9,561 nt of DNA from the NCBI RefSeq assembly GCF_946221105.1, contig NZ_CAMICL010000066.1:1-9561 (forward strand), written 5' to 3'. The position numbers and the translations under genes were made by a program. Numbering within the stretch: position 1 is the first letter of the stretch; each line of letters starts with the position of its first letter. The notes under the pieces were generated by a model. The model was not told the DNA's origin and searched no databases. It saw only the letters and a list, made by a program, of their open reading frames with translations. Shown here in pieces: positions 1 to 5,705 of this stretch. The DNA is from an uncultured Corynebacterium sp. (GTDB lineage Bacteria > Actinomycetota > Actinomycetes > Mycobacteriales > Mycobacteriaceae).

Positions 1-55
1 AACCCGTGACCCCCACACTGCCAGTGTGGTGCGCTACCAACTGCGCCATAGCCCC
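1..55 (-). tRNA. tRNA-Ala (anticodon GGC), 3' end cut by window edge
   Basis: Read on the minus strand, the sequence folds as the first three quarters of a tRNA. The 5' acceptor strand is GGGGCTA (55-49), then a D-arm with GCGC stems around AGTTGGTA, and an anticodon stem CCACA/TGTGG enclosing the 7-nt loop CTGGCAG. A 5-nt variable loop follows, then the T-stem strand ACGGG and the first TT of the T-loop at the window edge. The anticodon GGC (22-20) decodes GCC/GCU alanine codons. G3 of the acceptor is compatible with the G3:U70 alanine identity pair, but the 3' strand lies outside the window and cannot be checked. No integration signature is visible in the part shown. Confidence 0.95.
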
Positions 56-71
56 TTGGATAACTCACGTA

Positions 72-100
72 AATATACAGCCGGGCGCGCAGGCCTCCAA
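72..100 (-). promoter_or_regulatory. Promoter of the tRNA-Ala gene
   Basis: On the minus strand a -35-like TTGGAG (100-95) and a -10-like TATATT (77-72) are separated by exactly 17 nt. The expected transcription start, near position 65, lies about 10 nt upstream of the tRNA 5' end at 55, a normal short tRNA leader. The site lies downstream of the terminator hairpin of the preceding gene, so the tRNA appears to have its own transcription unit. Confidence 0.65.
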
Positions 101-118
101 ATCCCCAGCGGGAACGTG

Positions 119-151
119 AAACCGCCCCACCCCGAACCCGGAGTGAGGCGG
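119..151 (-). terminator. Intrinsic terminator after the dsbA-like gene
   Basis: The minus-strand RNA can form a 13-bp stem (arm CCGCCTCACTCCG pairing with CGGGGTGGGGCGG, two G-U pairs) closed by a GGTT tetraloop and followed by UUU. It begins 25 nt after the stop codon of the thioredoxin-fold gene. The U-tract is short, as is common in GC-rich actinobacteria, but the stem is long and uninterrupted. It would end the pgm-doxX-dsbA-like transcript before the tRNA promoter. Confidence 0.75.
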
Positions 152-157
152 CGAAAT

Positions 158-174
158 CGCTATCAACAACAGCG
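158..174 (-). other. Small hairpin directly after the dsbA-like stop codon
   Basis: Starting 1 nt after the TAA stop, the minus strand can form a 7-bp stem with two G-U pairs and a 3-nt loop (outer arms CGCT/AGCG), followed by ATTTCGCC. It is weaker than the hairpin at 122-151. It may protect the mRNA 3' end or be incidental. Confidence 0.25.
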
Positions 175-175
175 C

Positions 176-910
176 TTACATGCCAGCCAGGGTCTCAGGC
201 CAATTGTCGCGCTTGCCCTCGATGTCCTCGATGTCCTTGCCGTCGACGAGGACGCGCGGGGTCCACGCCTCGCCGGTCTCGTCCTCCTGGTACTTCATGT
301 TCTCGGAGCCCATGCGCTTGGCGGTCTCGATGTATTTGCCGTCGCGGATGTCCTGGATCGCGGCGTCGGAGGCCTCGTAGTCCTTGGCCAGGTCGGCGAA
401 GCCGTCGTTGTCGTACTTGTTGTACGCGGACTGCTGGTTCTGGAACAGGTAGTCGCGGATGGTGAACGCCTGGGCCAGGTCGCCGTTGGCGATCAGCGCC
501 AGCTCGGCGGCCAGCGCCTTGGTGGAGTGGCCCTCCTGGCCGCTGTCCAGGGCGGTCATCGGACGCAGCTCGACGTTGATCTCGCCGGCCTTGAGCTTCT
601 CCAGCATCGCCTCGTCGGTGGCGATGTGCAGGTCCGCACAGTGGGAGCAGGAGAAGTCCTCGAACAGTTCGGCGGTCTTCGCGTCGGCGTTGCTGCCGGT
701 GAGGTGGATGGTGTTTTCTTCCCCGTCCCAGGCGACGTTCATGCCTTCGACGTCGATCATCTCTTCCTTGATGGCGGCGCTGCGGTTTTCGCGGCCGTTG
801 AAGACGATCAGGCCGATCACCACGAGGGCAATGGCCAGGACGGCGAGGACTGCCCAGATGAAGGCGGCGTTGCCCTTCTTGTTCGGGTTTTCCACTTTGC
901 GTGTGGTCAC
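176..910 (-). CDS. Membrane-anchored DsbA-like thioredoxin-fold protein
   Basis: This 244-aa protein has a short basic cytoplasmic N-terminus and one transmembrane segment (about residues 15-37). An extracytoplasmic domain of the DsbA/Thioredoxin_4 type follows. The active-site motif is C88-S-H-C91 after ELFEDFS, and W216-T-P218-R-V matches the cis-proline loop next to the active site in thioredoxin folds; a helical insertion lies between them. It probably forms, reduces or isomerises disulfides in exported proteins at the outer face of the membrane; the direction cannot be told from sequence. The start is GTG (910-908), supported by AGGAG 6 nt upstream. It follows the DoxX/MauE-like gene after 57 bp, and that membrane protein is a plausible electron partner. 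There is no cleavable signal peptide; the helix looks like an anchor. Confidence 0.85.
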   Translation of the reverse strand: MTTRKVENPNKKGNAAFIWAVLAVLAIALVVIGLIVFNGRENRSAAIKEEMIDVEGMNVAWDGEENTIHLTGSNADAKTAELFEDFSCSHCADLHIATDEAMLEKLKAGEINVELRPMTALDSGQEGHSTKALAAELALIANGDLAQAFTIRDYLFQNQQSAYNKYDNDGFADLAKDYEASDAAIQDIRDGKYIETAKRMGSENMKYQEDETGEAWTPRVLVDGKDIEDIEGKRDNWPETLAGM

Positions 911-929
911 AGTTATCTCCTGTTGTGCG

Positions 930-961
930 TGCCTTGCGGCATGACGGGTACTGTCTACCCG
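930..961 (-). other. Two hairpins in the doxX-dsbA spacer
   Basis: Between the two genes the minus-strand RNA can form a perfect 6-bp hairpin, CGGGTA/TACCCG with a 5-nt loop (961-945). It is followed by TGCC/GGCA closed by a GCAA tetraloop of the GNRA type (941-930). Neither is followed by a U-run, so they are not obvious terminators. They lie just upstream of the AGGAG of the dsbA-like gene and could affect mRNA processing or relative expression. The function is inferred. Confidence 0.35.
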
Positions 962-968
962 CTCAAGT

Positions 969-1451
969 TTAGGGGTAGATAGCGAACTTCTTAAACGGGC
1001 GCCACATCATAAACCCGGTAATGGCGATGTAGGCCAAGTCTCGCGCCACGGTGACAAGCAGGTTGCTCTCGCCTTCGCCGGCCTGGGAGGGGTCGAAGCA
1101 GCCGCAGTCGATGACCAGCCCGCGCTGCCAGGCGGACAGCAGGCCGATGATGAACAGCGTCAGCACGATGATGGACACCTTGCCGGACCAGCGCAGCTTG
1201 ATGCCTAAAAGCAGCAGCAGGCCGCCGGCCACTTCGAGCGGGCCGATGATGTGCGCCAGCAGGTAGGACCAGTCGGGGGTGAAGATCTCGTAGGCCTCGA
1301 TGGTCTTGGTCACGTCGAGGGGGACGCCGAGTTTCGCGATGCCGGCGTCCAGCCACACGTACGCCATGAAGAAGCGCGCGAGTGCGGACAGGACGTCCAG
1401 CACGAGTGCTTTCGTGCTGCGCTCGGGCGCGGGGGTTGTCGTTGTGCTCAC
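969..1451 (-). CDS. DoxX/MauE-like four-helix membrane protein
   Basis: This 160-aa integral membrane protein has four predicted hydrophobic segments (about residues 15-35, 62-84, 92-109 and 130-150). It fits the DoxX/MauE family in size and topology: a first helix ending LDAGIAKL, and GPLEVAGGLLLLLGI in the second. The DCGCF motif (C116, C118) between helices 3 and 4 is typical of the MauE-like branch linked to redox proteins. It probably passes electrons to or from a thiol-disulfide partner; the DsbA-like protein encoded next is the obvious candidate. The start is GTG (1451-1449), 18 nt after the pgm stop; a GGAG lies 13 nt upstream, a rather long spacing, so translational coupling to pgm is likely. 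Substrate and electron acceptor are unknown. Confidence 0.75.
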   Translation of the reverse strand: MSTTTTPAPERSTKALVLDVLSALARFFMAYVWLDAGIAKLGVPLDVTKTIEAYEIFTPDWSYLLAHIIGPLEVAGGLLLLLGIKLRWSGKVSIIVLTLFIIGLLSAWQRGLVIDCGCFDPSQAGEGESNLLVTVARDLAYIAITGFMMWRPFKKFAIYP

Positions 1452-1469
1452 AGGTCGTACGTTACTCCA

Positions 1470-3095
1470 CTAGCCGCCCAAAACTTCAGAAACGAGCGCC
1501 TGCGCTTCCTCCTGCACCTGTTTCAGGTGCGCGTCGCCCTTGAAGGATTCGGCGTAGATCTTGTACTTATCCTCGGTGCCGGAGGGGCGCGCGGCGAACC
1601 ACGCGTTTTCGGTGGTCACCTTCAGCCCGCCGATGGCGGCGCCGTTGCCAGGAGCATCAGTCAGCTTTGCGACGATAGCTTCGCCCGCCAACGTATCCGC
1701 CGACACCTGGTCCGCCGACAGCGCCTTGAGCTTGGCCTTTTCCTCGCGGCCGGCCGGGGCGTCGATACGCGCGTAGGCCGGGGCGCCGTACTCGGCCTCG
1801 AGCTCCGCGTAGCGCGCGGACGGAGTCTTGCCGGTCACGGCGGTGATCTCGGCGGCGAGCAGGTCCATGATCAGCCCGTCCTTGTCGGTGGACCAGACGG
1901 TGCCGTCCTTGCGCAAGAACGACGCGCCGGCGGACTCTTCGCCGCCGAAGCCGATCGTGCCGTCGATAAGCCCCGGCACGAACCACTTGAAGCCGACGGG
2001 CACTTCCACCAGCTCGCGGCCGAGCGATGCGACTACGCGGTCGATCATGGAAGACGAGACCAGGGTCTTGCCCACCGCGGTGCCGTCGGACCAGCCGTCG
2101 CGGTGGCTGAACAGGTACTCGATGGCCACTGCCAGGTAGTGGTTCGGGTTCATCAGGCCAGCGTCGGGGGTGACGATGCCGTGGCGGTCCGCGTCCGCGT
2201 CGTTGCCTGTGGCCAGGTCGAACTTGTCGCGGTTGTGCACCAGCGAGGCCATGGAGTTGGGGCTGGAGCAGTCCATGCGGATCTTGCCGTCGGTGTCCAG
2301 AGTCATGAACCGCCAGGTGGCGTCCACGTGCGGGTTGACCACCTCGAGGTTCAGCCCGTAGCGCTCGCCGATGGCACCCCAGTAGTCCACGCTCGCCCCG
2401 CCCATCGGGTCGGCGCCGATGCGCAGGCCGGACGCCTTGATCGCGTCCATGTCCACCACGTTGCCCAGGTCGGCAACGTAGTGGTCGAGGTAGTCGAACT
2501 TCCCGGCGCGCTCGTCCAGCACGCCGCTGACGGGGGTGCGCTTCACGCCGTCAAGGCCTGCGGCGATGTACTCGTTGGCGCGTTTGGCAATCCAGTCGGT
2601 GGCTTCCGCCGGGGCGGGCCCGCCGGTGGGCGGGTTGTACTTGAAGCCGCCGTCGCGCGGCGGGTTGTGCGACGGGGTGACCACGATGCCGTCGGCCTTG
2701 CCGCCTTTGTGGGTCAGGATGGCGTGGGAGACGGCCGGGGTGGGCGTGTAGCGGCCGGAGGCGTCGACAAGCACTTGCACCTCGTTGGCGATGAGCACCT
2801 CGAGCGCAGAGACCATCGCCGGCTCGGACAGGGCGTGGGTGTCGCGGCCGATGTAGACCGGACCGTCGATGCCCTCGCCGCGGCGGTAGTCCACGATCGC
2901 CTGCGTGGTGGCCAGGATGTGCGCCTCGTTGAACGCGTTGTCCAGGGAGGATCCGCGGTGGCCGGAGGTGCCGAAGGCGACCTGCTGGTCCGGGTCTTCC
3001 GGATCAATGTCGCGGGTGTAGTAGGCGGTGACCACCTCGGCGATGTCGATGAGGTCGTCCTCGCGGGCGGGCTGTCCGGCGCGTTCGTGTGCCAT
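1470..3095 (-). CDS. pgm: Phosphoglucomutase (alpha-D-glucose phosphate-specific)
   Basis: This 541-aa protein interconverts glucose 1-phosphate and glucose 6-phosphate in the cytoplasm. It feeds glycogen, trehalose and nucleotide-sugar synthesis for the cell wall. It has the four-domain alpha-D-phosphohexomutase layout: VAFGTSGHRGSS near residues 39-50 as in E. coli Pgm, and the phosphoserine loop TPSHNP with catalytic Ser142. The Mg-binding loop is DADADR with Asp299, Asp301 and Asp303; the sugar-binding loop GGEESAG spans 384-390 and the phosphate-binding RPSGTED 503-509. Length is close to the E. coli enzyme (about 546 aa). The ATG start (3095-3093) has AAGGAG 7 nt upstream. The gene is first in a pgm-doxX-dsbA-like cluster and is divergent from the symporter-crcB unit. 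All catalytic motifs are intact. Confidence 0.97.
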   Translation of the reverse strand: MAHERAGQPAREDDLIDIAEVVTAYYTRDIDPEDPDQQVAFGTSGHRGSSLDNAFNEAHILATTQAIVDYRRGEGIDGPVYIGRDTHALSEPAMVSALEVLIANEVQVLVDASGRYTPTPAVSHAILTHKGGKADGIVVTPSHNPPRDGGFKYNPPTGGPAPAEATDWIAKRANEYIAAGLDGVKRTPVSGVLDERAGKFDYLDHYVADLGNVVDMDAIKASGLRIGADPMGGASVDYWGAIGERYGLNLEVVNPHVDATWRFMTLDTDGKIRMDCSSPNSMASLVHNRDKFDLATGNDADADRHGIVTPDAGLMNPNHYLAVAIEYLFSHRDGWSDGTAVGKTLVSSSMIDRVVASLGRELVEVPVGFKWFVPGLIDGTIGFGGEESAGASFLRKDGTVWSTDKDGLIMDLLAAEITAVTGKTPSARYAELEAEYGAPAYARIDAPAGREEKAKLKALSADQVSADTLAGEAIVAKLTDAPGNGAAIGGLKVTTENAWFAARPSGTEDKYKIYAESFKGDAHLKQVQEEAQALVSEVLGG

Positions 3096-3204
3096 GGGAA
3101 TGCTCCTTGTGTCTCAGGCAGAGTCCTTCCCACCATCATCGCCCGTGAATGTATTTCGTGCCACCTATATATTATTCACCCGGCTGTATGTTTTACTATT
3201 CGGC
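3096..3204. promoter_or_regulatory. Divergent pgm / symporter intergenic region
   Basis: This is the only AT-rich stretch between two divergently read genes, 109 bp in all. In the plus direction there is a -10-like TATATT (3168-3173) with a weak -35 GTGAAT (3145-3150), and TACTAT (3194-3199) just before the symporter start. In the minus direction several AT-rich hexamers occur but none has a convincing -35, so the pgm start site cannot be placed. The minus strand carries the pgm ribosome-binding site AAGGAG (3108-3103). I see no fluoride-riboswitch-like structure here despite the downstream crcB genes. Confidence 0.6.
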
Positions 3205-3207
3205 ATG
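3194..3207 (+). promoter_or_regulatory. -10 element placed for a leaderless symporter mRNA
   Basis: The hexamer TACTAT (3194-3199) fits the actinobacterial TANNNT -10 pattern. Its last base is followed by 5 nt and then the ATG (3205-3207) of the symporter, so transcription would begin at or within a base or two of the start codon. No Shine-Dalgarno sequence precedes this ATG. Leaderless mRNAs are common in Corynebacterium and Mycobacterium. The assignment is by position only. Confidence 0.4.
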
Positions 3208-4623
3208 GCTGACACCTTGAACGACATCCTCAGTGCGATCTCCACTTTCGTCTGGGGACCGTTCCTGCTCATCCCCCTGCTGCTGGGCACCGGCCTGTTC
3301 CTGACCATCCGCCTGCGCGGCATCCAGTTCCGCACCCTCGGCCGCGCCACCCGCCACGCATTCGTGGACAAGGCCGAAGACGGCGCGGGCGACATCTCCA
3401 ACTACCAGGCGCTGACCACCGCCCTGGCCGCAACGGTGGGCACCGGCAACATCGTCGGCGTGGCCACCGCAATCTCCATCGGCGGGCCCGGCGCGCTGTT
3501 CTGGATCTGGCTCACCGGCATCGTCGGCATGGCCTCGAAGTACTCCGAGGCGTACCTGGGCGTGCGCTTCCGCACCACCGACAAGAAGGGCAAGCAGCAG
3601 GGCGGGCCGCACGAGTACCTGCGCACCGGTGTCGGCGGCCGCTTCGGCAAATTTCTCGCCGCGGCGTTCACCCTGTTCACCATCTTCGCCTCCTTCGGCA
3701 TCGGCAACCTCGCCCAGGGCAACTCCATCGCCGCGGGCATGCACGACGCCTTCGGCATCAGCGCCAACGTTGCTGGCGTGATCATCTTCTTCGCGGTCGG
3801 CGCGGCCGTGCTCGGCGGCATCGAGGGCATCGGCAAGATCACCGCGGCGTTCGTGCCGCTGATGATTGTCATCTACGTCGGCGGCGGCATCACCGCGCTG
3901 GCGCTCATGGCGGATCGGGTGCCGGCGGCGATTGCCACCATCTTCACCGACGCGTTTACCGGCACCGCCGCCACCGGCGGCTTCGTCGGCTCCGGCATCA
4001 TGCTGGCCATCCAGTTTGGTGTGGCCCGCGGCATCTTCTCCAACGAGTCCGGCATGGGCTCCGCCGCGATCGCCGCCGCGGCCGCGAAGACGCAGCACCC
4101 GGCGCGTCAGGCGCTGGTGTCCATGACCCAGACGTTCATCGACACCATCCTCGTGGTCACCATCACCGGCCTGGTCATCGTCACCGCCGGCACCTGGGAC
4201 ATGGGCCGCGACCAGGCCGCCATCATGACCGCCACCGCCTTCGAGACGGCCCTGCCCGGCGAGTGGGGCAGCCTGATCGTCTCCGTCGCCCTGATCTTCT
4301 TCGCGTTTTCCACCATCCTGGGCTGGTCCTACTACGGCGAGCGCGCCATCGTGGCGCTGTTCGGCGACTGGGCGTCCATCCCCTACCGCATGTTCTTCAC
4401 CGCCCTGTCCTTTGTCGGCGCGGTGGCGTCGCTGGAGCTGGCGTGGACGTTCTCCGACCTGTCCAACGGGCTGATGGCCATCCCGAACCTGATCGGCCTG
4501 CTGCTGTTGTCCGGCATCGTGGTGCGCGAGACCCGCGAGTACCTCGCCTGGGACCCGTACCTGAAGAAGACCCCGGAAGAGGTCGCGGAGTTCGTGGAAC
4601 GCCAGCAGATGGACTGGCGATAG
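3205..4623 (+). CDS. AGCS-family sodium:alanine/glycine symporter
   Basis: This 472-aa polytopic inner-membrane protein has the signature of the alanine/glycine:cation symporter family. Residues 70-102 carry ALTTALAATVGTGNIVG followed by GGPGALFWIW, and near the end comes the conserved FSTILGWSYYGERA. The likely role is uptake of alanine, glycine or a related small amino acid driven by sodium; the exact substrate cannot be read from sequence. The ATG at 3205 is chosen because the family N-terminus begins here. The reading frame stays open upstream to 3028, but only antisense to pgm and with composition unlike a protein. No Shine-Dalgarno is present and a -10 element sits directly before the start. 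The first crcB gene begins 10 bp after the stop, so the five genes are probably co-transcribed. Confidence 0.92.
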   Translation: MADTLNDILSAISTFVWGPFLLIPLLLGTGLFLTIRLRGIQFRTLGRATRHAFVDKAEDGAGDISNYQALTTALAATVGTGNIVGVATAISIGGPGALFWIWLTGIVGMASKYSEAYLGVRFRTTDKKGKQQGGPHEYLRTGVGGRFGKFLAAAFTLFTIFASFGIGNLAQGNSIAAGMHDAFGISANVAGVIIFFAVGAAVLGGIEGIGKITAAFVPLMIVIYVGGGITALALMADRVPAAIATIFTDAFTGTAATGGFVGSGIMLAIQFGVARGIFSNESGMGSAAIAAAAAKTQHPARQALVSMTQTFIDTILVVTITGLVIVTAGTWDMGRDQAAIMTATAFETALPGEWGSLIVSVALIFFAFSTILGWSYYGERAIVALFGDWASIPYRMFFTALSFVGAVASLELAWTFSDLSNGLMAIPNLIGLLLLSGIVVRETREYLAWDPYLKKTPEEVAEFVERQQMDWR

Positions 4624-4633
4624 ACTCCCAGCC

Positions 4634-4975
4634 GTGGACACATTCCGGACAGCACTCACGGTCGGGCTCGGGGCGGGCCTCGGGGCCGTCGTCAGGCATC
4701 TTGTTTTGCTCTTTGGGGCCGCACCCGGGTCCACGGCGGCGCTCGCGCTGACCTTCGCCGTCAACATCGCCGGCTGCTTCGCCATGGGGCTGTTACGGCC
4801 GGGCCCGTTGTGGGGCGCGGGCTTCCTCGGCGGCTTCACCACCTTCTCCGCCATCTCGGTGGCGGCGGTGCAGTCGGATGCGATCATCGCGCTGCTCATC
4901 GTCGCACTCAGCTTTGCGACGTCTATAGTTGCCTACCTTCTCGGCCACACCCTCCGGGAGCGCCGCCATGGCTAG
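4634..4975 (+). CDS. crcB: CrcB/FluC fluoride channel, first subunit of pair 1
   Basis: This 113-aa membrane protein has four predicted helices and belongs to the Fluc (CrcB) family of dimeric fluoride channels, which let toxic fluoride leave the cytoplasm. Family residues seen are Arg21 in the GLGAVVR segment of helix 1, Asn44 (TFAVN) in helix 2, and the helix-3 break GGFTTFSAI. Of the two Phe-box positions, Phe71 is kept and the second is Ile74. Helix 4 carries Ser93 and Ser97 four residues apart, matching the polar track of characterised channels as I recall it. The GTG start is 10 bp after the symporter stop with no Shine-Dalgarno, suggesting coupled translation. Its end overlaps the next crcB start by 8 bp, pointing to a heterodimer with that product. 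Confidence 0.92.
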   Translation: MDTFRTALTVGLGAGLGAVVRHLVLLFGAAPGSTAALALTFAVNIAGCFAMGLLRPGPLWGAGFLGGFTTFSAISVAAVQSDAIIALLIVALSFATSIVAYLLGHTLRERRHG

Positions 4976-5336
4976 CTGGCTCGGATTGGCGCTCACCCTC
5001 GCCGTGGTGTTCGCCGGCGGCGTGCTCGGCGGCATGTCCCGGTTCGCGCTGACGAAGCTGATCAGCAACGCCCGCGCCGCCACCTTCGCGGCCAACACGG
5101 TGGCCTGCACCGTCGCCGGCTTCGCCGTCGCTGCCCCGGTACCGTGGCAGATCGCGCTCGGCGCAGGCTTCGCTGGCGCGCTGTCCACCTGGTCCACCTT
5201 CGCCCGCGAGCTCGGCGACCTAATCACCGCCGGGCAGCACCGCCAGGCCCTGCGCTACGCCCTGCGCACCGCGGTGCTGGGCATCGTCGCCGCCTGGTTC
5301 GGCATGCGCTGGGGCCTGCGGGCCTTCGCCGGCTAG
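4968..5336 (+). CDS. crcB: CrcB/FluC fluoride channel, second subunit of pair 1
   Basis: This is a 122-aa four-helix CrcB/Fluc subunit. The ATG at 4968 is preferred over an in-frame upstream ATG at 4929. GGGAG lies 7 nt before 4968, and the paralogue at 5698 starts at the same place relative to its upstream partner. Visible family residues are the GGVLGGMSR segment with Arg25, Asn43 (TFAANT), and the helix-3 break GALSTWSTF, where the first Phe-box position is Trp75 and the second is Phe78. Helix 4 lacks the two serines found in the partner subunit. These losses are complementary to those of the upstream subunit, as expected for a heterodimer with one working pore. The start overlaps the preceding stop by 8 bp. 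Confidence 0.92.
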   Translation: MASWLGLALTLAVVFAGGVLGGMSRFALTKLISNARAATFAANTVACTVAGFAVAAPVPWQIALGAGFAGALSTWSTFARELGDLITAGQHRQALRYALRTAVLGIVAAWFGMRWGLRAFAG

Positions 5337-5345
5337 GGCGTTAGA

Positions 5346-5705
5346 GTGGGAAATGTGCAGTTCAACGACCTCACAACCGGCCTTTCCGTGGCGCTGGGCG
5401 CGGGACTTGGAGCTGTCGCACGCTACCTCGTGCTGATCTGGGTCAACCCCACCACGCCCGAAGCGCTCGCGTTGACCGTGACCTCCGCAGTGAACCTCGT
5501 CGCCTGCTTCGCCATGGGCCTGTTCCAACCCGGCCCGTTCTGGGGCGTGGGCTTCCTCGGCGGGTTCTCCACCCTCTCCGCGATCTCCCTGACCGCGGTG
5601 TCGGATTCCCCGGTGTGGGCCGGATTCATCATCGCGCTCAGCCTCACCACCGCCACCCTGGCCTGGATGGCCGGCGACGCCACCCGGGGGCGCCGGCATG
5701 GCTGA
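5346..5705 (+). CDS. crcB: CrcB/FluC-like membrane protein, first subunit of pair 2
   Basis: This 119-aa four-helix protein is a paralogue of the product starting at 4634. Shared stretches include ALGAGLGAVAR, CFAMGL, PGPFWGVGFLGGF and the RRHG C-terminus. GTG at 5346 is chosen because AGGG lies 7 nt upstream, overlapping the previous stop; GTG at 5355 is the alternative and would remove three residues. With the longer start, Arg26 and Asn50 are conserved. The helix-3 motif reads GGFSTLSAI, so both Phe-box positions are aliphatic (Leu77, Ile80), and the second helix-4 serine is Ala103 (Ser99 kept). The family assignment is firm, but fluoride conduction is less certain than for pair 1. It sits 9 bp after the preceding crcB stop. 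Confidence 0.87.
   Translation: MGNVQFNDLTTGLSVALGAGLGAVARYLVLIWVNPTTPEALALTVTSAVNLVACFAMGLFQPGPFWGVGFLGGFSTLSAISLTAVSDSPVWAGFIIALSLTTATLAWMAGDATRGRRHG

Noticed and set aside
1..120. An integration (att) site at the tRNA-Ala gene
   Set aside because: Only the 5' part of the tRNA is present, no integrase or direct repeat of the tRNA end is seen, and the neighbouring genes look like core genome.
3109..3150. A possible fluoride riboswitch on the minus strand (GGCGATGATGG resembles the start of the motif)
   Set aside because: The needed pseudoknot partners and following stem are absent, and the RNA would precede pgm, not the crcB genes.
3028..3204. A longer N-terminus for the symporter from an upstream ATG at 3028
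   Set aside because: The extension lies partly antisense to pgm, is rich in Ser, Arg and Met without family similarity, and the family N-terminus plus a -10 element fit ATG 3205.
1251..3212. 653-codon open frame on the plus strand opposite pgm
   Set aside because: It is antisense to a clearly recognised phosphoglucomutase. Its translation is rich in Gly, Val, His, Arg and Asp, as expected when a GC-rich gene is read on the opposite strand, and shows no domain.
3196..4899. 567-codon open frame on the minus strand opposite the symporter
   Set aside because: The product is low-complexity (repeated Gly, Asp, Glu, His and Ala), antisense to a well-supported membrane transporter, and spans the boundary into the first crcB gene.
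4929..4967. A longer start (ATG 4929) for the second crcB gene
   Set aside because: It would add 13 unrelated residues. ATG 4968 has GGGAG at 7 nt and matches the overlap geometry of the duplicated pair.
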